This document shows positions 24,764-33,948 of a stretch of DNA of 64,000 nt, in pieces (within the stretch, counting starts at the first letter, position 1; each line of letters begins with the position of its first letter). The position numbers and the translations under genes are program-made. The notes under the pieces are model-generated. The model was not told where the DNA came from. It was given only the letters and a program-made list of their open reading frames with translations, and ran no database searches. The DNA comes from VRUE01 sp963814915 (GTDB lineage Bacteria; Actinomycetota; Thermoleophilia; Solirubrobacterales; 70-9). The stretch lies in NCBI GenBank assembly GCA_963814915.1, contig CAWFEI010000005.1:186001-250000 (forward strand), in the 5' to 3' direction.

Positions 24764-27220
24764 ATGGCGGAGGACGCGCACGCATACGAGGCAGAGCCCT
24801 ATGACTACGCAGAGGTGCGGGCGCTTTCCGACGAGCTGGGGCTGAGCGAGCCGGTCGCGGTCACTCTGGTCCGGCGGGGTTACCGGACGGCGGAGGCGGC
24901 GCGCGAGTTCCTGGCCGCGGACGAGTCCCATCCGCCGGAGGACTTCGGGTCAATGCAGGCTGTCGTCGAGGTCATCTCGGCGGCGATTCGCGAGGGCTGT
25001 CGGATCACGGTCCACGGTGACTTCGACGTCGACGGAGTCTGCGCAACGACGATCCTGGTCAGCACGCTGCGCGAGCTGGGGGCCGAGTGCGACTGGTTGA
25101 TCCCCGACCGGATCGCGGATGGCTACGGGCTAAGCGCCGAGAACATCGAGAAGCTGGCGCAGCGCGGCACCGAGCTGATGATCACCGTCGACTGCGGGAT
25201 CGCCGCGGTCGAGGAGGTGCGGCTCGCCCGATCGTTGGGCATGGACGTCGTGGTCACCGACCACCACCAGCCTGGGGGCGAGTTGCCCGACTGCCCGATC
25301 CTGCATCCGGGAGTCGATGGGTATCCGTTTGCGGAGCTTTGTGGGACGGCGGTGGCTTGGAAGCTGGCGTGTGCGTTGCGGGAGTCGGGAGGGGTGCCCG
25401 CCCCCTCCGTCGCTGATTTGGATCTCGTCGCATTGGCGACTGTCGCCGATGTGGTGCCGCTGGTGGGAGAGAACCGGAGCTTGGTTCGGAAAGGGCTGGC
25501 GGGGGTGCGTCGCGCTCGCAGGCCTGGGATGCGGGCTTTGCTGGAGGCGGCTAAATGCGAGCCGACTCAGGTTGACGAGGGGGATCTGGCGTTTCGCCTG
25601 GCCCCGCGGATCAATGCCGCGGGACGGTTGTACAGAGCCGACGCCGGGGTGGAGCTGTTCCTCACGGAGGACGAGGGGCGGGCGAAGGAGATTGCGGTTG
25701 AGCTGAGCCGGGCCAACAGCGAGCGGCGGGCCAGGGAGCGGGAGGTGGACGCCGCTGCCGAGGCGGCGCGGCGGGAGCTCTCGGAGGAGCTGCGTGAAGC
25801 CCCCGGCCTCGTCTTGGCGGGCGAGGGATGGCATCCCGGTGTGATCGGAATCGTCGCCTCGCGCCTGGTCGAGCGCCACAATCGACCGGTGATCGTGATC
25901 TCGCTCGACGACGAAGGCGGCGGGCGGGGTTCGGGCCGCAGCATCCCCGGTTTCGACCTGCTCGCCGGGCTCGAGGCCTGCGCCGAACATCTCGACGGCT
26001 TCGGGGGGCATCGCGCCGCCGCGGGGTTGCAGCTACGCGCCGAGAACGTCGCGGCCTTCGGCGCCGCGTTTGCGGCTCACGCCACCGAGGTGCTCGGATC
26101 CGGAGACCTGCGCCGCGCCGAGCGAATCGACGCGATGATCGGCGGCGCCGGGCTCGGGCTCGATCTCGCCGAGGAGCTGCAGCAACTCGCCCCGTTCGGC
26201 ATGGGCAACCCCGGGGTGCGACTGCTCGTCCCCTCGGCGCGAGTGCGCGACGTGCGCGCGATGGGTGAAGGAAAGCACGCACGCTTCAGCCTGCACAGCG
26301 GCGCTCACCGGGCGCTCGGCGTCGCCTTCGGGCGGGCGAGCCTCGGCGTGGGGGAGGACGATCCGGTCGACGCCGCCGTCCGGCTCGAGGTCAATCGCTG
26401 GAATGGCTCGGTTGAGCCACGGGTCGTCCTCCGCGAGCTCTATCCCCGCGAGACGGCCGAGGTCGAGGCCGCCGAGGAGACCTGGTGGCAGCGCTTCGAG
26501 ACCGAGCTCGGCGCCGACCCGGCCGGCGCCCACCCCGCGCCGCCCGGTGAAGATCCGGGTCGGAATCCGAATGAAAGCCCTCCGGCGCGCGGCGGTAGGG
26601 AGATGGTGCGGCCGCGCAGCTCGCCCGCCGCCGTGGTCGGGGAGCTGGCCTCCTCGGGGTCCGGCGAGGTTCTGGCCGTTGTCGCCGATTGCACGCGGCG
26701 GGCCGCGTTGGGCGGGGACGGGGTCGTGCTCGCCGACGCTGCGCGCCTGGAGTCGGACCCCGAGCTCGCCATGGGGTTCGAGCACGTGGTCCTTGTCGAC
26801 CCACCCCCCTTCGAGCACCTGGAGCGGCTTGCGACAGCGGGGGATGGGTACGCGCATCTCGCCTGGGGCGAGGCCGAGCACCGCTTCGCCCTGGCGATGC
26901 TGGGCGAGCAGCTTGCCCGGCGGGAGACATTGATCGGCTTCTACAGGGACCTGCGCGAGTCTGGCGAGGTGAGCGGGGATGAGTTGCTCGAAGCGCTTAG
27001 CGGCAGTGGCCGCTTCCCGCGCTCGCCCGAGACGGCGGCGCGCTGCCTGCGGGTCCTCGGCGAGCTCGGATTGGTGCAGGGCGCCCCGGAGGGAGGAGGA
27101 GGCAGCGTCGGCGTCGTATCCTCAGAGGGGACAGAACTCGAGCGCTCGGCCGCCTACCGTGCCTACGGCGCTCGCCACCAGGAGGGTCAGCGATTCCTCG
27201 AACGACGAAAGAGTCCCTAG
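24764..27220 (+). CDS. recJ: Single-stranded-DNA-specific exonuclease RecJ
   Basis: A 5'-3' exonuclease of the DHH family acting in recombination and mismatch repair. 818 aa. Motif I GDFDVDGVCATT is at about 85-96, the DHH motif VTDHHQPGG near 164, and the DHHA1-type RGSGRSIPGFDLL with GGHRAAAG further on. An OB-fold follows (NRWNGSVEPRVVL), then a ~230-residue C-terminal domain like that of longer RecJ proteins in Gram-positives. Between about 25,320 and 25,760 codon use shifts to many T- and G-ending codons, unlike the rest of the gene. Its stop lies upstream of the relA GTG. Confidence 0.94.
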   Translation: MAEDAHAYEAEPYDYAEVRALSDELGLSEPVAVTLVRRGYRTAEAAREFLAADESHPPEDFGSMQAVVEVISAAIREGCRITVHGDFDVDGVCATTILVSTLRELGAECDWLIPDRIADGYGLSAENIEKLAQRGTELMITVDCGIAAVEEVRLARSLGMDVVVTDHHQPGGELPDCPILHPGVDGYPFAELCGTAVAWKLACALRESGGVPAPSVADLDLVALATVADVVPLVGENRSLVRKGLAGVRRARRPGMRALLEAAKCEPTQVDEGDLAFRLAPRINAAGRLYRADAGVELFLTEDEGRAKEIAVELSRANSERRAREREVDAAAEAARRELSEELREAPGLVLAGEGWHPGVIGIVASRLVERHNRPVIVISLDDEGGGRGSGRSIPGFDLLAGLEACAEHLDGFGGHRAAAGLQLRAENVAAFGAAFAAHATEVLGSGDLRRAERIDAMIGGAGLGLDLAEELQQLAPFGMGNPGVRLLVPSARVRDVRAMGEGKHARFSLHSGAHRALGVAFGRASLGVGEDDPVDAAVRLEVNRWNGSVEPRVVLRELYPRETAEVEAAEETWWQRFETELGADPAGAHPAPPGEDPGRNPNESPPARGGREMVRPRSSPAAVVGELASSGSGEVLAVVADCTRRAALGGDGVVLADAARLESDPELAMGFEHVVLVDPPPFEHLERLATAGDGYAHLAWGEAEHRFALAMLGEQLARRETLIGFYRDLRESGEVSGDELLEALSGSGRFPRSPETAARCLRVLGELGLVQGAPEGGGGSVGVVSSEGTELERSAAYRAYGARHQEGQRFLERRKSP

Positions 27221-27252
27221 AGCAGCGCGAGCTTCTCGCCGATCTCTTCGCC

Positions 27253-29403
27253 GTGGTCGAGGAGTTCGACTCGGCGCCCGAGCTTGACCGCTCGGCGCTC
27301 GGCCACGCGTTCGACTTCGCCTGCGATCACCACGCCGACCAGCGGCGTCACTCCGGCGACGAGTTCATCACCCACCCTGTCGGGGTGGCCCAGATCTGCG
27401 CCGGGATGCGGCTCGACACCGAGACGCTCTGCGCCGCCCTGCTGCACGACACCGTCGAGGACACCAGTGCCAGCCTTGACGAGATCCGCACCGAGTTCGG
27501 GGAGGAGATCGCCCAGCTCGTCGACGGCGTGACCAAGCTGACCGGGATGACCTTCGAGAGCCGCGACGAGCGTCAGGCGGAGAACTACCGCAAGATGATG
27601 GTGGCGATGGCCACCGACGTCAGGGTGATCCTGATCAAGCTGGCCGACCGCCTGCACAACATGCGCACGCTCGGCGCGCTGCCCAAGCAGAAGCAGATGG
27701 CGAAGTCGCGCGAGACCCTGGAGATCTACGCCCCGCTTGCCCACCGGCTGGGGATCCACGCGATCAAATGGGAGCTGGAGGACCTCGCCTTCGCGACCCT
27801 GCACCCGCGCAAGTACAAGGAGATCAAGCAGCTCGTCGCCCAGCAGCGTGACGAGCGCGAGGTCTACGTCAACGAGGCCGGCCGCTTTCTCGGCGACGAG
27901 CTGCAGGCCGTCGGCATCGAGGCCGAGATCTCCGGCCGCGCCAAGCACTTCTACTCGATCTACACGAAGATGACCAAGAAGGGGCGCGAGTTCAACGAGA
28001 TCTTCGACCTCACCGCGATGCGCGTGATCGTCGGCTCGGTCAAGGACTGCTACGGGGCGATCGGCGTCATCCACTCGCTCTGGAAGCCCTTGCCCGGCCG
28101 CTTCAAGGACTTCGTCGCGATGCCGAAGGCCAACATGTACCAGGCGCTGCACACGACGGTGATCGGGCCGGAAGGCAAGCCGCTGGAGATCCAGATCCGC
28201 ACCGGGGACATGCACAGCCTCGCCGAGTACGGGATCGCCGCCCACGTCGCCTACAAAGAGGGTGGCGCCTCCGACCCCAAGCGCGAGAAGATGACCTGGC
28301 TGAGGCAACTGGTCGAGGCCGAGGGCGAGCAGGACCCGGCCGAGTTCCTCGAGTCGCTCAAGGTCGACCTCTTCGAGGACGAGGTCTTCGTGTTCACCCC
28401 GAAGGGGGAGGTGAAGAACCTTTCGGCCGGCTCGACCCCGCTCGATTTCGCCTACGCAGTCCACACCGATGTAGGCCACCGCTGCGTCGGCGCGAAGGTC
28501 AACGGCTCGATCGTGCCGCTGCACTACCAGCTGCGCTCCGGGGACATCGTCGAGGTGTTGACCGCCAAGCAGAACCGCGGCCCCTCCCGCGACTGGCTAA
28601 AGCTGGTGCGGACCAGTCGTGCCCGCAACAAGATCCGCGCCTTCTTCAAACAGGAACGGCGCGAGGACGCCGAGAAGAAGGGCCGCGACGCGCTGGAGGA
28701 GGCGCTGCGCAAGCGCGGCCTGCCGATGCAGAAGCTGGTCATGTCGCCGCTGCTCGCCCAGGTGATCCGCGAGATGGGCTTCCACAAGGCGACCGAGTTC
28801 TACATCGCGCTCGGCCAGGGCAAGATCGCCACCAAGGCCGTCGCCAACAAGCTCATGCAGCGCCTCAAAGAGGGCGAGGCGGTCGAGGAGGAGCAGCCGA
28901 TCGGGCTGGAGGGGCCGCGCGAAGACTCGGCGCGGCGGACCAAGGACGCCGCCGACTACGGCATCCGCGTCAAGGGCGCCGATAACGTCGCGGTGCGGCT
29001 CGCCAAGTGCTGCCGTCCGGTCCCCGGCGACACGATTTCGGGCTACGTCTCGCTCGGCCGCGGGATCACGATCCACCGCGCCGACTGCAAGAACGTCAAG
29101 GCCCTGATGAAGTCGCCCGAACGCTTTGTCGATGTCGCCTGGGAGGGTGAGAACGAGTCCTCCTACAAAGTCGAACTGCAGATCGACGCCTACGACCGCA
29201 CCCGCCTGCTCGAGGATCTCTCTCGCACCTTCTCGGAGGCCGGCATCAACATCCTCGGCGCCAGCTGCATGACCAATCACCCGATGGTGAAAAACCGCTT
29301 CGTTGTCGAGGTCGGCGACACCGAGCAGCTCAAGCAGTGCATCTCCCGGCTGCGCAACGTCGAGTCGGTGTTCGACGCCTACCGAATCACGCCAACGAGT
29401 TAG
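27253..29403 (+). CDS. relA: Bifunctional (p)ppGpp synthetase/hydrolase Rel
   Basis: The stringent-response enzyme making and degrading (p)ppGpp. 716 aa from GTG. HD hydrolase domain with HSGDEFITHP and LLHDTVEDT (His65, Asp66); synthetase domain with RFKDFVAMPKANMYQALHTT and the EIQIRTGDMHSLAEYGIAAH motif; TGS domain (VFVFTPKGEVKNL); a middle region with AKCCRPVPGD; and a C-terminal ACT domain. The GTG at 27253 lacks a ribosome binding site, whereas AGGAGGG at 27180-27186 sits 6 nt before an in-frame ATT at 27193; the true start may be there, adding 20 codons. Convergent with the lipid kinase gene, stops abutting. Confidence 0.95.
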   Translation: MVEEFDSAPELDRSALGHAFDFACDHHADQRRHSGDEFITHPVGVAQICAGMRLDTETLCAALLHDTVEDTSASLDEIRTEFGEEIAQLVDGVTKLTGMTFESRDERQAENYRKMMVAMATDVRVILIKLADRLHNMRTLGALPKQKQMAKSRETLEIYAPLAHRLGIHAIKWELEDLAFATLHPRKYKEIKQLVAQQRDEREVYVNEAGRFLGDELQAVGIEAEISGRAKHFYSIYTKMTKKGREFNEIFDLTAMRVIVGSVKDCYGAIGVIHSLWKPLPGRFKDFVAMPKANMYQALHTTVIGPEGKPLEIQIRTGDMHSLAEYGIAAHVAYKEGGASDPKREKMTWLRQLVEAEGEQDPAEFLESLKVDLFEDEVFVFTPKGEVKNLSAGSTPLDFAYAVHTDVGHRCVGAKVNGSIVPLHYQLRSGDIVEVLTAKQNRGPSRDWLKLVRTSRARNKIRAFFKQERREDAEKKGRDALEEALRKRGLPMQKLVMSPLLAQVIREMGFHKATEFYIALGQGKIATKAVANKLMQRLKEGEAVEEEQPIGLEGPREDSARRTKDAADYGIRVKGADNVAVRLAKCCRPVPGDTISGYVSLGRGITIHRADCKNVKALMKSPERFVDVAWEGENESSYKVELQIDAYDRTRLLEDLSRTFSEAGINILGASCMTNHPMVKNRFVVEVGDTEQLKQCISRLRNVESVFDAYRITPTS

Positions 29404-30381
29404 TCAGGCGACGACTGTGAGCGCTCCGGGCGAGACGCTCAACTGCAGTTGCGTCTTCTCCCCGATGTAATCGCCGTCGACCTGGACCGGGAAGGGACGG
29501 GCGATGCCGTTTTTGGTCGCCGACGTCGAGGCGATGCTCGCCGCCCGGACCCCTTCGAAGTGCCCGATCTGTCGGTGCCGCGCCGCCGGGCGCTTTTCGC
29601 CGAAAAGGCGCGGGATCAGGGTCGGCATGTCGCGCTGAGCCGCCCGCTTGAGCACCCCGAGCGAGAGCGTGCCATCGTCGATCTCGACTCCCTCGCAGAC
29701 GCGGATCGGCCGGCTGGCGAAGTAGGTGAAGGGATCGGAGTTCTGGGCCAGCGCGGTCACTCCCTCGATGGCCTCGTCGCCGTCGATCTCGACCCGCAGC
29801 CGCACCGGGTTGACGATGTACTGGCGATAGAAGGCCGAGATCGCCGCCCAGCTGTAGTAGTAGGGGCCGGCGCGTGACTTGAGCCGTGGATGGGCGTCGA
29901 CCCGCTTGACCACCGTGGCGTCGATCCCGACCCCGCAGGAGAAGACGAAGTGGCGCTCGCCGGCCTTACCGAGGTCGATCCGGCGTGGCGACCACTCGTC
30001 GAGCAGCGCCAGCAGGTGCTCGGTGGCGTCGACCACGTCGTTGGGGATGCCGAGCGTGCGGCAGACGACGTTGGTCGAGCCGCCCGGCAGGACCGAGACC
30101 GGCACGTCGGTGCCGGCGAGCCCGTTGGCGACCTCGTTGAGGGTGCCGTCACCGCCGAAGGCGACGACAACGTCGTAGCCGTGATCGCGCACCTCGCGGC
30201 CGATCTCGGTCGCGTGGTTCTGCGCCTCGGTGGCCACGGTCTCGACCTCGTAGCGGCCCTGTAACGCGTAGACCACGAGGTTCTTCAGCCGGTCGGAGAC
30301 CGTCGTGGCGTAGGGATTGACGATCAACAGCATGCGCTTCTTCGCCTGCTTGCGCGTCTTGCCGGATCCGAGCCTGACCAT
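29404..30381 (-). CDS. Diacylglycerol/lipid kinase family protein
   Basis: A 325-aa soluble kinase of the DagK/YegS family, which phosphorylates diacylglycerol or related lipids at the membrane. Family motifs: LIVNPYATT (19-27), FGGDGTLNEVANGL (75-88) binding ATP, LPGGSTNV and FSCGVGIDATVV. The C-terminal lobe ends in VQVDGDYIG, typical of the family. The start ATG has a TAGATT box 9 bases upstream. It abuts relA tail to tail. Confidence 0.88.
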   Translation of the reverse strand: MVRLGSGKTRKQAKKRMLLIVNPYATTVSDRLKNLVVYALQGRYEVETVATEAQNHATEIGREVRDHGYDVVVAFGGDGTLNEVANGLAGTDVPVSVLPGGSTNVVCRTLGIPNDVVDATEHLLALLDEWSPRRIDLGKAGERHFVFSCGVGIDATVVKRVDAHPRLKSRAGPYYYSWAAISAFYRQYIVNPVRLRVEIDGDEAIEGVTALAQNSDPFTYFASRPIRVCEGVEIDDGTLSLGVLKRAAQRDMPTLIPRLFGEKRPAARHRQIGHFEGVRAASIASTSATKNGIARPFPVQVDGDYIGEKTQLQLSVSPGALTVVA

Positions 30382-30390
30382 CAGCCGTGC

Positions 30391-30396
30391 AATCTA
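30391..30396 (-). promoter_or_regulatory. TAGATT -10-like box for lipid kinase gene
   Basis: On the minus strand TAGATT ends 9 nt before the ATG at 30381, again without a ribosome binding site. Confidence 0.4.
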
Positions 30397-30412
30397 TTTG
30401 CAGCTGGGTATC

Positions 30413-30940
30413 GTGCGATCCATCGTCGCCCTTCCGACACGGATACTTGCCGTCGGGACGCTCGTCGCGATGCTCGGGTTCTGCTCACCCGTCGCCGACG
30501 GCGCGGCACAGCGGCGCGGCCCGCAGGCCGGCCACGCGACACTCGGTTACAACCGCGCGCACCGTTTCTTTTACGGGACGGCCAGGATGCCGCCGAACGC
30601 CGATGGATTGGGTGATGCCGCCTGCCTCGCCGGCAATCGCCACTTTCTCGACGGCCCGCGCATCCTGCGGATCTACCGGGTGCGGCCCGGCCCCGATCGC
30701 GCGGTCTCACCCGACATCGCCGCCGGGGCGACACCGGAGAACGGCACCCTGTCCTGGAAATTCGAACGCAGGCACGTGCCGAGTGGCCGCTATTACGTCG
30801 TCTTCGAAGCGAAAATTCGCAGCGCGCCCTACACGCCGAGCGAATGCCCGGGCTTCCGCTCCCGCCCGGTCGTGTTGCCGAGGCCGCAGAACTCGGCTAG
30901 GTCGCCTCGTAGCGGACGACCTCACCGTCACCGTCACTGA
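30413..30940 (+). CDS. Small secreted protein of unknown function
   Basis: About 175 aa from GTG 30413, chosen because it opens a normal signal peptide (VRSIVALPTRILAVG... ending near ADGAAQ). The mature part is beta-rich with two Cys (DAACLAG and SECPGF) and has no recognised motif. The frame runs 44 bp into the convergent MBL gene, and the final Arg/His-rich residues are probably not part of the fold. It is divergent from the lipid kinase gene. Confidence 0.5.
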   Translation: MRSIVALPTRILAVGTLVAMLGFCSPVADGAAQRRGPQAGHATLGYNRAHRFFYGTARMPPNADGLGDAACLAGNRHFLDGPRILRIYRVRPGPDRAVSPDIAAGATPENGTLSWKFERRHVPSGRYYVVFEAKIRSAPYTPSECPGFRSRPVVLPRPQNSARSPRSGRPHRHRH

Positions 30941-31904
30941 CTTCGCGCACGCTGCCCTCGTTGAGCAGCAGGTCGGCGTGGCCGATCACCTCGGAGAGCG
31001 TGAGGAATGCCTGGGTGACGGCGACGTTGCCCCAGATCGCCTGGGCGATCTCGTAGCCGGTGCGCGGACGCTCCGCGATCAGCTCGTGGATCTTCTGCTT
31101 GCGCCGCTCGTGCTTGGCTAGGCGTTCGTCGATCAGGGCGACGTGGTCGACGATCGGCTCACCGTGCCCGGAGAGGACGATCTCGGCGGGCATTTCCCGT
31201 GTCTTCTTCATCGACTCGATGTAGGCGACGAGCGCCTGCGTGCGCTGCGCCGAGCCGTCGAGCGGCCGGGAGATCAACGGGTTTGAGGAGATGTGGGCGA
31301 TCAGGTGATCGGCGGCGATCAGGATGCGGCGCCGCTCGTCCCAGAAGACCGTGTCGGAGGGGCTGTGGCCCGGCCGGTGCAGCACTTCGAGCGAGCGGTC
31401 GCGGAACTCCATCGACTCGCCGTCGACGAGCGACCGGGTCACCTCCGCCTTCGACCCCCAGCCGCGGAAGCTGCGCGAGACGCTCTGCAGGGCGAAGGCG
31501 ACCTCCTGGGGGATGCCGTTGCGCAGCATCAGCTCGACCGCGAACTCGTCCTCGCGCTCGGATTCCTCGCCGAAGCTCGCCAGCCGCTCGGCGGCGAGCC
31601 CGAGCGCCGCGACCTCGGCGCCGGAGTGCTCGACCACGATCTCGACCAGGCCGAGGTGGTCGATGTGCTGGTGGGTGAGGATGACCAGCTCGAGGTCGTC
31701 GATCGAGTGGCCGCGGGCGGCCAGCTGGCCCTGCAGCTCGTCGAGCGCCTTGCCCGAGTTGGGGCCGGTGTCGATCAGGGTCAGCGGATCATCCTCGAGC
31801 AGGTAGCAGTTGACCCGCCCTACGGCGAAGGGGGTTGGGATGCGGAGCTGGTGGATGCCGGCCAGCGCCGCCTGCTCCAACGCCTCCTCGGGGGTCAGGG
31901 TCAC
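30897..31904 (-). CDS. MBL-fold metallohydrolase
   Basis: A 335-aa metallo-beta-lactamase-fold hydrolase. The zinc motif is HQHIDHLG, with LHRPGHSPSDTVFW and AADHLIAHISS supplying later ligands. The C-terminal winged-helix-like region (RLAKHERRKQKIHELI) is typical of the lactonase/beta-lactamase-2-like subgroup. Substrate unknown. It starts with GTG overlapping the stop of the phosphohexomutase gene by 4 bp, so the two are translated together. Confidence 0.85.
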   Translation of the reverse strand: MTLTPEEALEQAALAGIHQLRIPTPFAVGRVNCYLLEDDPLTLIDTGPNSGKALDELQGQLAARGHSIDDLELVILTHQHIDHLGLVEIVVEHSGAEVAALGLAAERLASFGEESEREDEFAVELMLRNGIPQEVAFALQSVSRSFRGWGSKAEVTRSLVDGESMEFRDRSLEVLHRPGHSPSDTVFWDERRRILIAADHLIAHISSNPLISRPLDGSAQRTQALVAYIESMKKTREMPAEIVLSGHGEPIVDHVALIDERLAKHERRKQKIHELIAERPRTGYEIAQAIWGNVAVTQAFLTLSEVIGHADLLLNEGSVREVSDGDGEVVRYEAT

Positions 31905-33262
31905 GCCCGGATCAGCGCCAGGATCTCGTCGCGCTTCGCCGCCATGTCCTCGCGCGAGACCAGCGACTCGAGGTTGAGGCGCAGCAGCGGCTCGGTGTTG
32001 GAGGGGCGCACGTTGAAGTGCCAGTCCGGGTAGTCGATCGAGATCCCGTCCAGGGTTGTCAGCTCTCCGTCGGAGAAGCGCTCGGCGAGCTCCGCCATCT
32101 TCGCCTCGCCGTCATTGACCTCGGAGTTGATCTCGCCGGAGATGAAGTAGCGCGAGCGGAACTCGGCCATCAGCTCAGCCAGCGAGCGGCCGTCTTTTGA
32201 GAGCAGCTCGAGCATCAGCAAGGCCGGGATCGTGCCCGAGTCCGCGCACCAGAAGTCACGGAAGTAGTAGTGGCCGGAGACCTCGCCGCCGAAGACCGCG
32301 TCCTCCTCGCGCATGCGCAGCTTGAAGAAGGCGTGGCCGACCCGGGAGAGGTCGGAACGGCCACCGTCGGCGGCGACCAGGTCGGGCACCGCACGGCTCG
32401 AGCGCGGGTCGTAGAGGATCGTCGCACCGGGGTTCTTGGCCAGGGCGGCACGGGAGAGCAGGGCGCAGATGAAGTCGCCGTCGCAGAAGGCGCCCTCGCC
32501 GTCGATGAAGAAGCAGCGGTCGGCATCGCCGTCCCAGGCGATGCCGAGGTCGGCGCCGGCGCCGCGCACGCGCTCTTCGATCAGTTTGCGGTTCTCGGGC
32601 AGCAGCGGGTTCGGCTCGTGGTCGGGGAACTCGCCGTCGGGCACGAAGTACATGCGGTCGAGCTCGATCCCGAGCCGCTCGAGGACCGGCCCGGCCATCG
32701 GCCCGGCCATCCCGTTGCCGCCGTCGACGACCACCTTGAGTGGCTTGACTGCGGCCGGGTCGATAAAGGAGAGGACGTGCTCGCGGTACTCGTCCCAGAC
32801 GTCGACCTCCTCGAAGGCGCCGCCGCCGGGGGCGGGGCCGAGACCGGCTTCGATCTCGCGCCGCACGTCGCCGATCCCGGCGTCGCCGGAGAGCGCCAGG
32901 GCGCCCTCGCGCACCAGCTTTACCCCGGTGTAGGCCTTGGGGTTGTGCGAGGCGGTCACCATCGCGCCGCCGTCGAGCTCGCGCGAGCCGACCAGGTGGT
33001 ACAGCATCTCGGTGGCGACCATCCCGGCGTCGAGAACCGTCGCCCCCTCGAAGATCAGGCCGTCGCGCAACTCGGCGGCCATCGCCGGGGCGGTCAGGCG
33101 CATGTCCCGACCGAGGCCGACGCGCAGCTCGCTCGGCTGCTTGCCGCGCAGGCGAGCAAGTACCCGGGCGAAGGCCCGGCCGATCGCCAGCGCCGTCGTC
33201 TCGTCCATCTGCTCGCCGTAGACGCCACGGATGTCATAGGCCTTGAAGATGCCAGGATTCAC
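31901..33262 (-). CDS. manB: Phosphomannomutase/phosphoglucomutase
   Basis: An alpha-D-phosphohexomutase interconverting hexose 6- and 1-phosphates for sugar-nucleotide synthesis. 453 aa from GTG 33262. N-terminal KAYDIRGVYGE, phosphoserine loop MVTASHNPKAYTG with Ser105, metal loop AWDGDADRC, sugar-binding GGEVSGHYYF, and C-terminal phosphate-binding RPSNTEP. I prefer GTG 33262 because the family N-terminus (NPGIFKAYDIRG) starts there and GGGAG lies 8 bases upstream; an upstream GTG at 33307 would add 15 residues. Product may feed the CDP-glucose genes downstream on the other strand. Confidence 0.92.
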   Translation of the reverse strand: MNPGIFKAYDIRGVYGEQMDETTALAIGRAFARVLARLRGKQPSELRVGLGRDMRLTAPAMAAELRDGLIFEGATVLDAGMVATEMLYHLVGSRELDGGAMVTASHNPKAYTGVKLVREGALALSGDAGIGDVRREIEAGLGPAPGGGAFEEVDVWDEYREHVLSFIDPAAVKPLKVVVDGGNGMAGPMAGPVLERLGIELDRMYFVPDGEFPDHEPNPLLPENRKLIEERVRGAGADLGIAWDGDADRCFFIDGEGAFCDGDFICALLSRAALAKNPGATILYDPRSSRAVPDLVAADGGRSDLSRVGHAFFKLRMREEDAVFGGEVSGHYYFRDFWCADSGTIPALLMLELLSKDGRSLAELMAEFRSRYFISGEINSEVNDGEAKMAELAERFSDGELTTLDGISIDYPDWHFNVRPSNTEPLLRLNLESLVSREDMAAKRDEILALIRA

Positions 33263-33353
33263 CTCCTCTGCTCCCGCACGGGCGCGCTCATGATCACCGG
33301 AAGTCACGTGCCCGCACTCCCGCGTCCGGGGGTGAATCGACTTACCTTGGTCC

Positions 33354-33842
33354 TCAAAATGCCCCTTTCAGGGCCTCGTAGCTCTGCTCCAGGGTCTGCG
33401 GCATGACTTTGGTGTCGGCGATCACGGGCATGAAGTTGGTGTCGCCGCCCCAGCGCGGGACGACATGGAGATGGATGTGGTGCTCGACCCCTGCCCCGGC
33501 GACGCGGCCCTGGTTGAAGCCGACGTTGTATCCGTGCGGGTCGTAGATCTCCTCCAGGCGGCTCATCGCCTGCTGGGCGAGGGACATCATCTCCGCGACG
33601 GTCTCGGCGGGCAGATCCTGGATGCGGCCGATGTGCTCATACGGCGCCACCATCAGGTGCCCGTTGGTGTACGGGAAGAGGTTGAGGATCACGAAGCTGC
33701 GCTCGGCGCGGTGGACGATCAGGCTCGCCTCGTCGTCTCCCGCCGCCGGCTTGGCGCAGAAGATGCACTCCTCCTCGTTGTCCTTGGACGCGTCCTTCAC
33801 GTAGGCGAGGCGCCAGGGCGCCCAGATGCGGAAATTTGCCAC
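33354..33842 (-). CDS. HIT-family protein (Ap4A phosphorylase-like)
   Basis: A 162-aa histidine-triad protein. The triad is HHIHLHVVP with His122, His124 and His126; the N-terminus has ECIFCAKP, matching actinobacterial HIT proteins of the diadenosine tetraphosphate phosphorylase type. It hydrolyses or phosphorolyses dinucleotides, probably Ap4A; this is inferred from the family. GTG start with a TAGGAT box 9 bases upstream. Confidence 0.88.
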   Translation of the reverse strand: MANFRIWAPWRLAYVKDASKDNEEECIFCAKPAAGDDEASLIVHRAERSFVILNLFPYTNGHLMVAPYEHIGRIQDLPAETVAEMMSLAQQAMSRLEEIYDPHGYNVGFNQGRVAGAGVEHHIHLHVVPRWGGDTNFMPVIADTKVMPQTLEQSYEALKGAF

Positions 33843-33851
33843 TAGCTGAGC

Positions 33852-33857
33852 ATCCTA
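33852..33857 (-). promoter_or_regulatory. TAGGAT -10-like box for HIT gene
   Basis: On the minus strand TAGGAT ends 9 nt before the GTG at 33842. Further upstream lie a GC-rich hairpin (33872-33891, no T-run) and the 20-bp element at 33897-33916. Confidence 0.4.
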
Positions 33858-33896
33858 TGCAGACCAAGCCGCCCCCGGACGCCGGAGGGGGAGTCT

Positions 33897-33916
33897 GTCC
33901 ATATCTGATTCTTCAG
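33897..33916. repeat. 20-bp element, inverted near-copy at 63917
   Basis: GTCCATATCTGATTCTTCAG. Its reverse complement occurs at 63917-63936 with one mismatch. This copy is intergenic, upstream of the HIT gene; the other spans the M16 peptidase stop and dapB start. AT-rich against the background. Confidence 0.4.
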
Positions 33917-33948
33917 AGTTCCCCGGGAGCAGAGGAGGCGGCGCCTGA

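Noticed and set aside
33872..33891. GC-rich hairpin (CCCCC/GGGGG) as a terminator between HIT and corA genes
   Set aside because: No T-run follows on either strand, so it does not meet the criteria of an intrinsic terminator.
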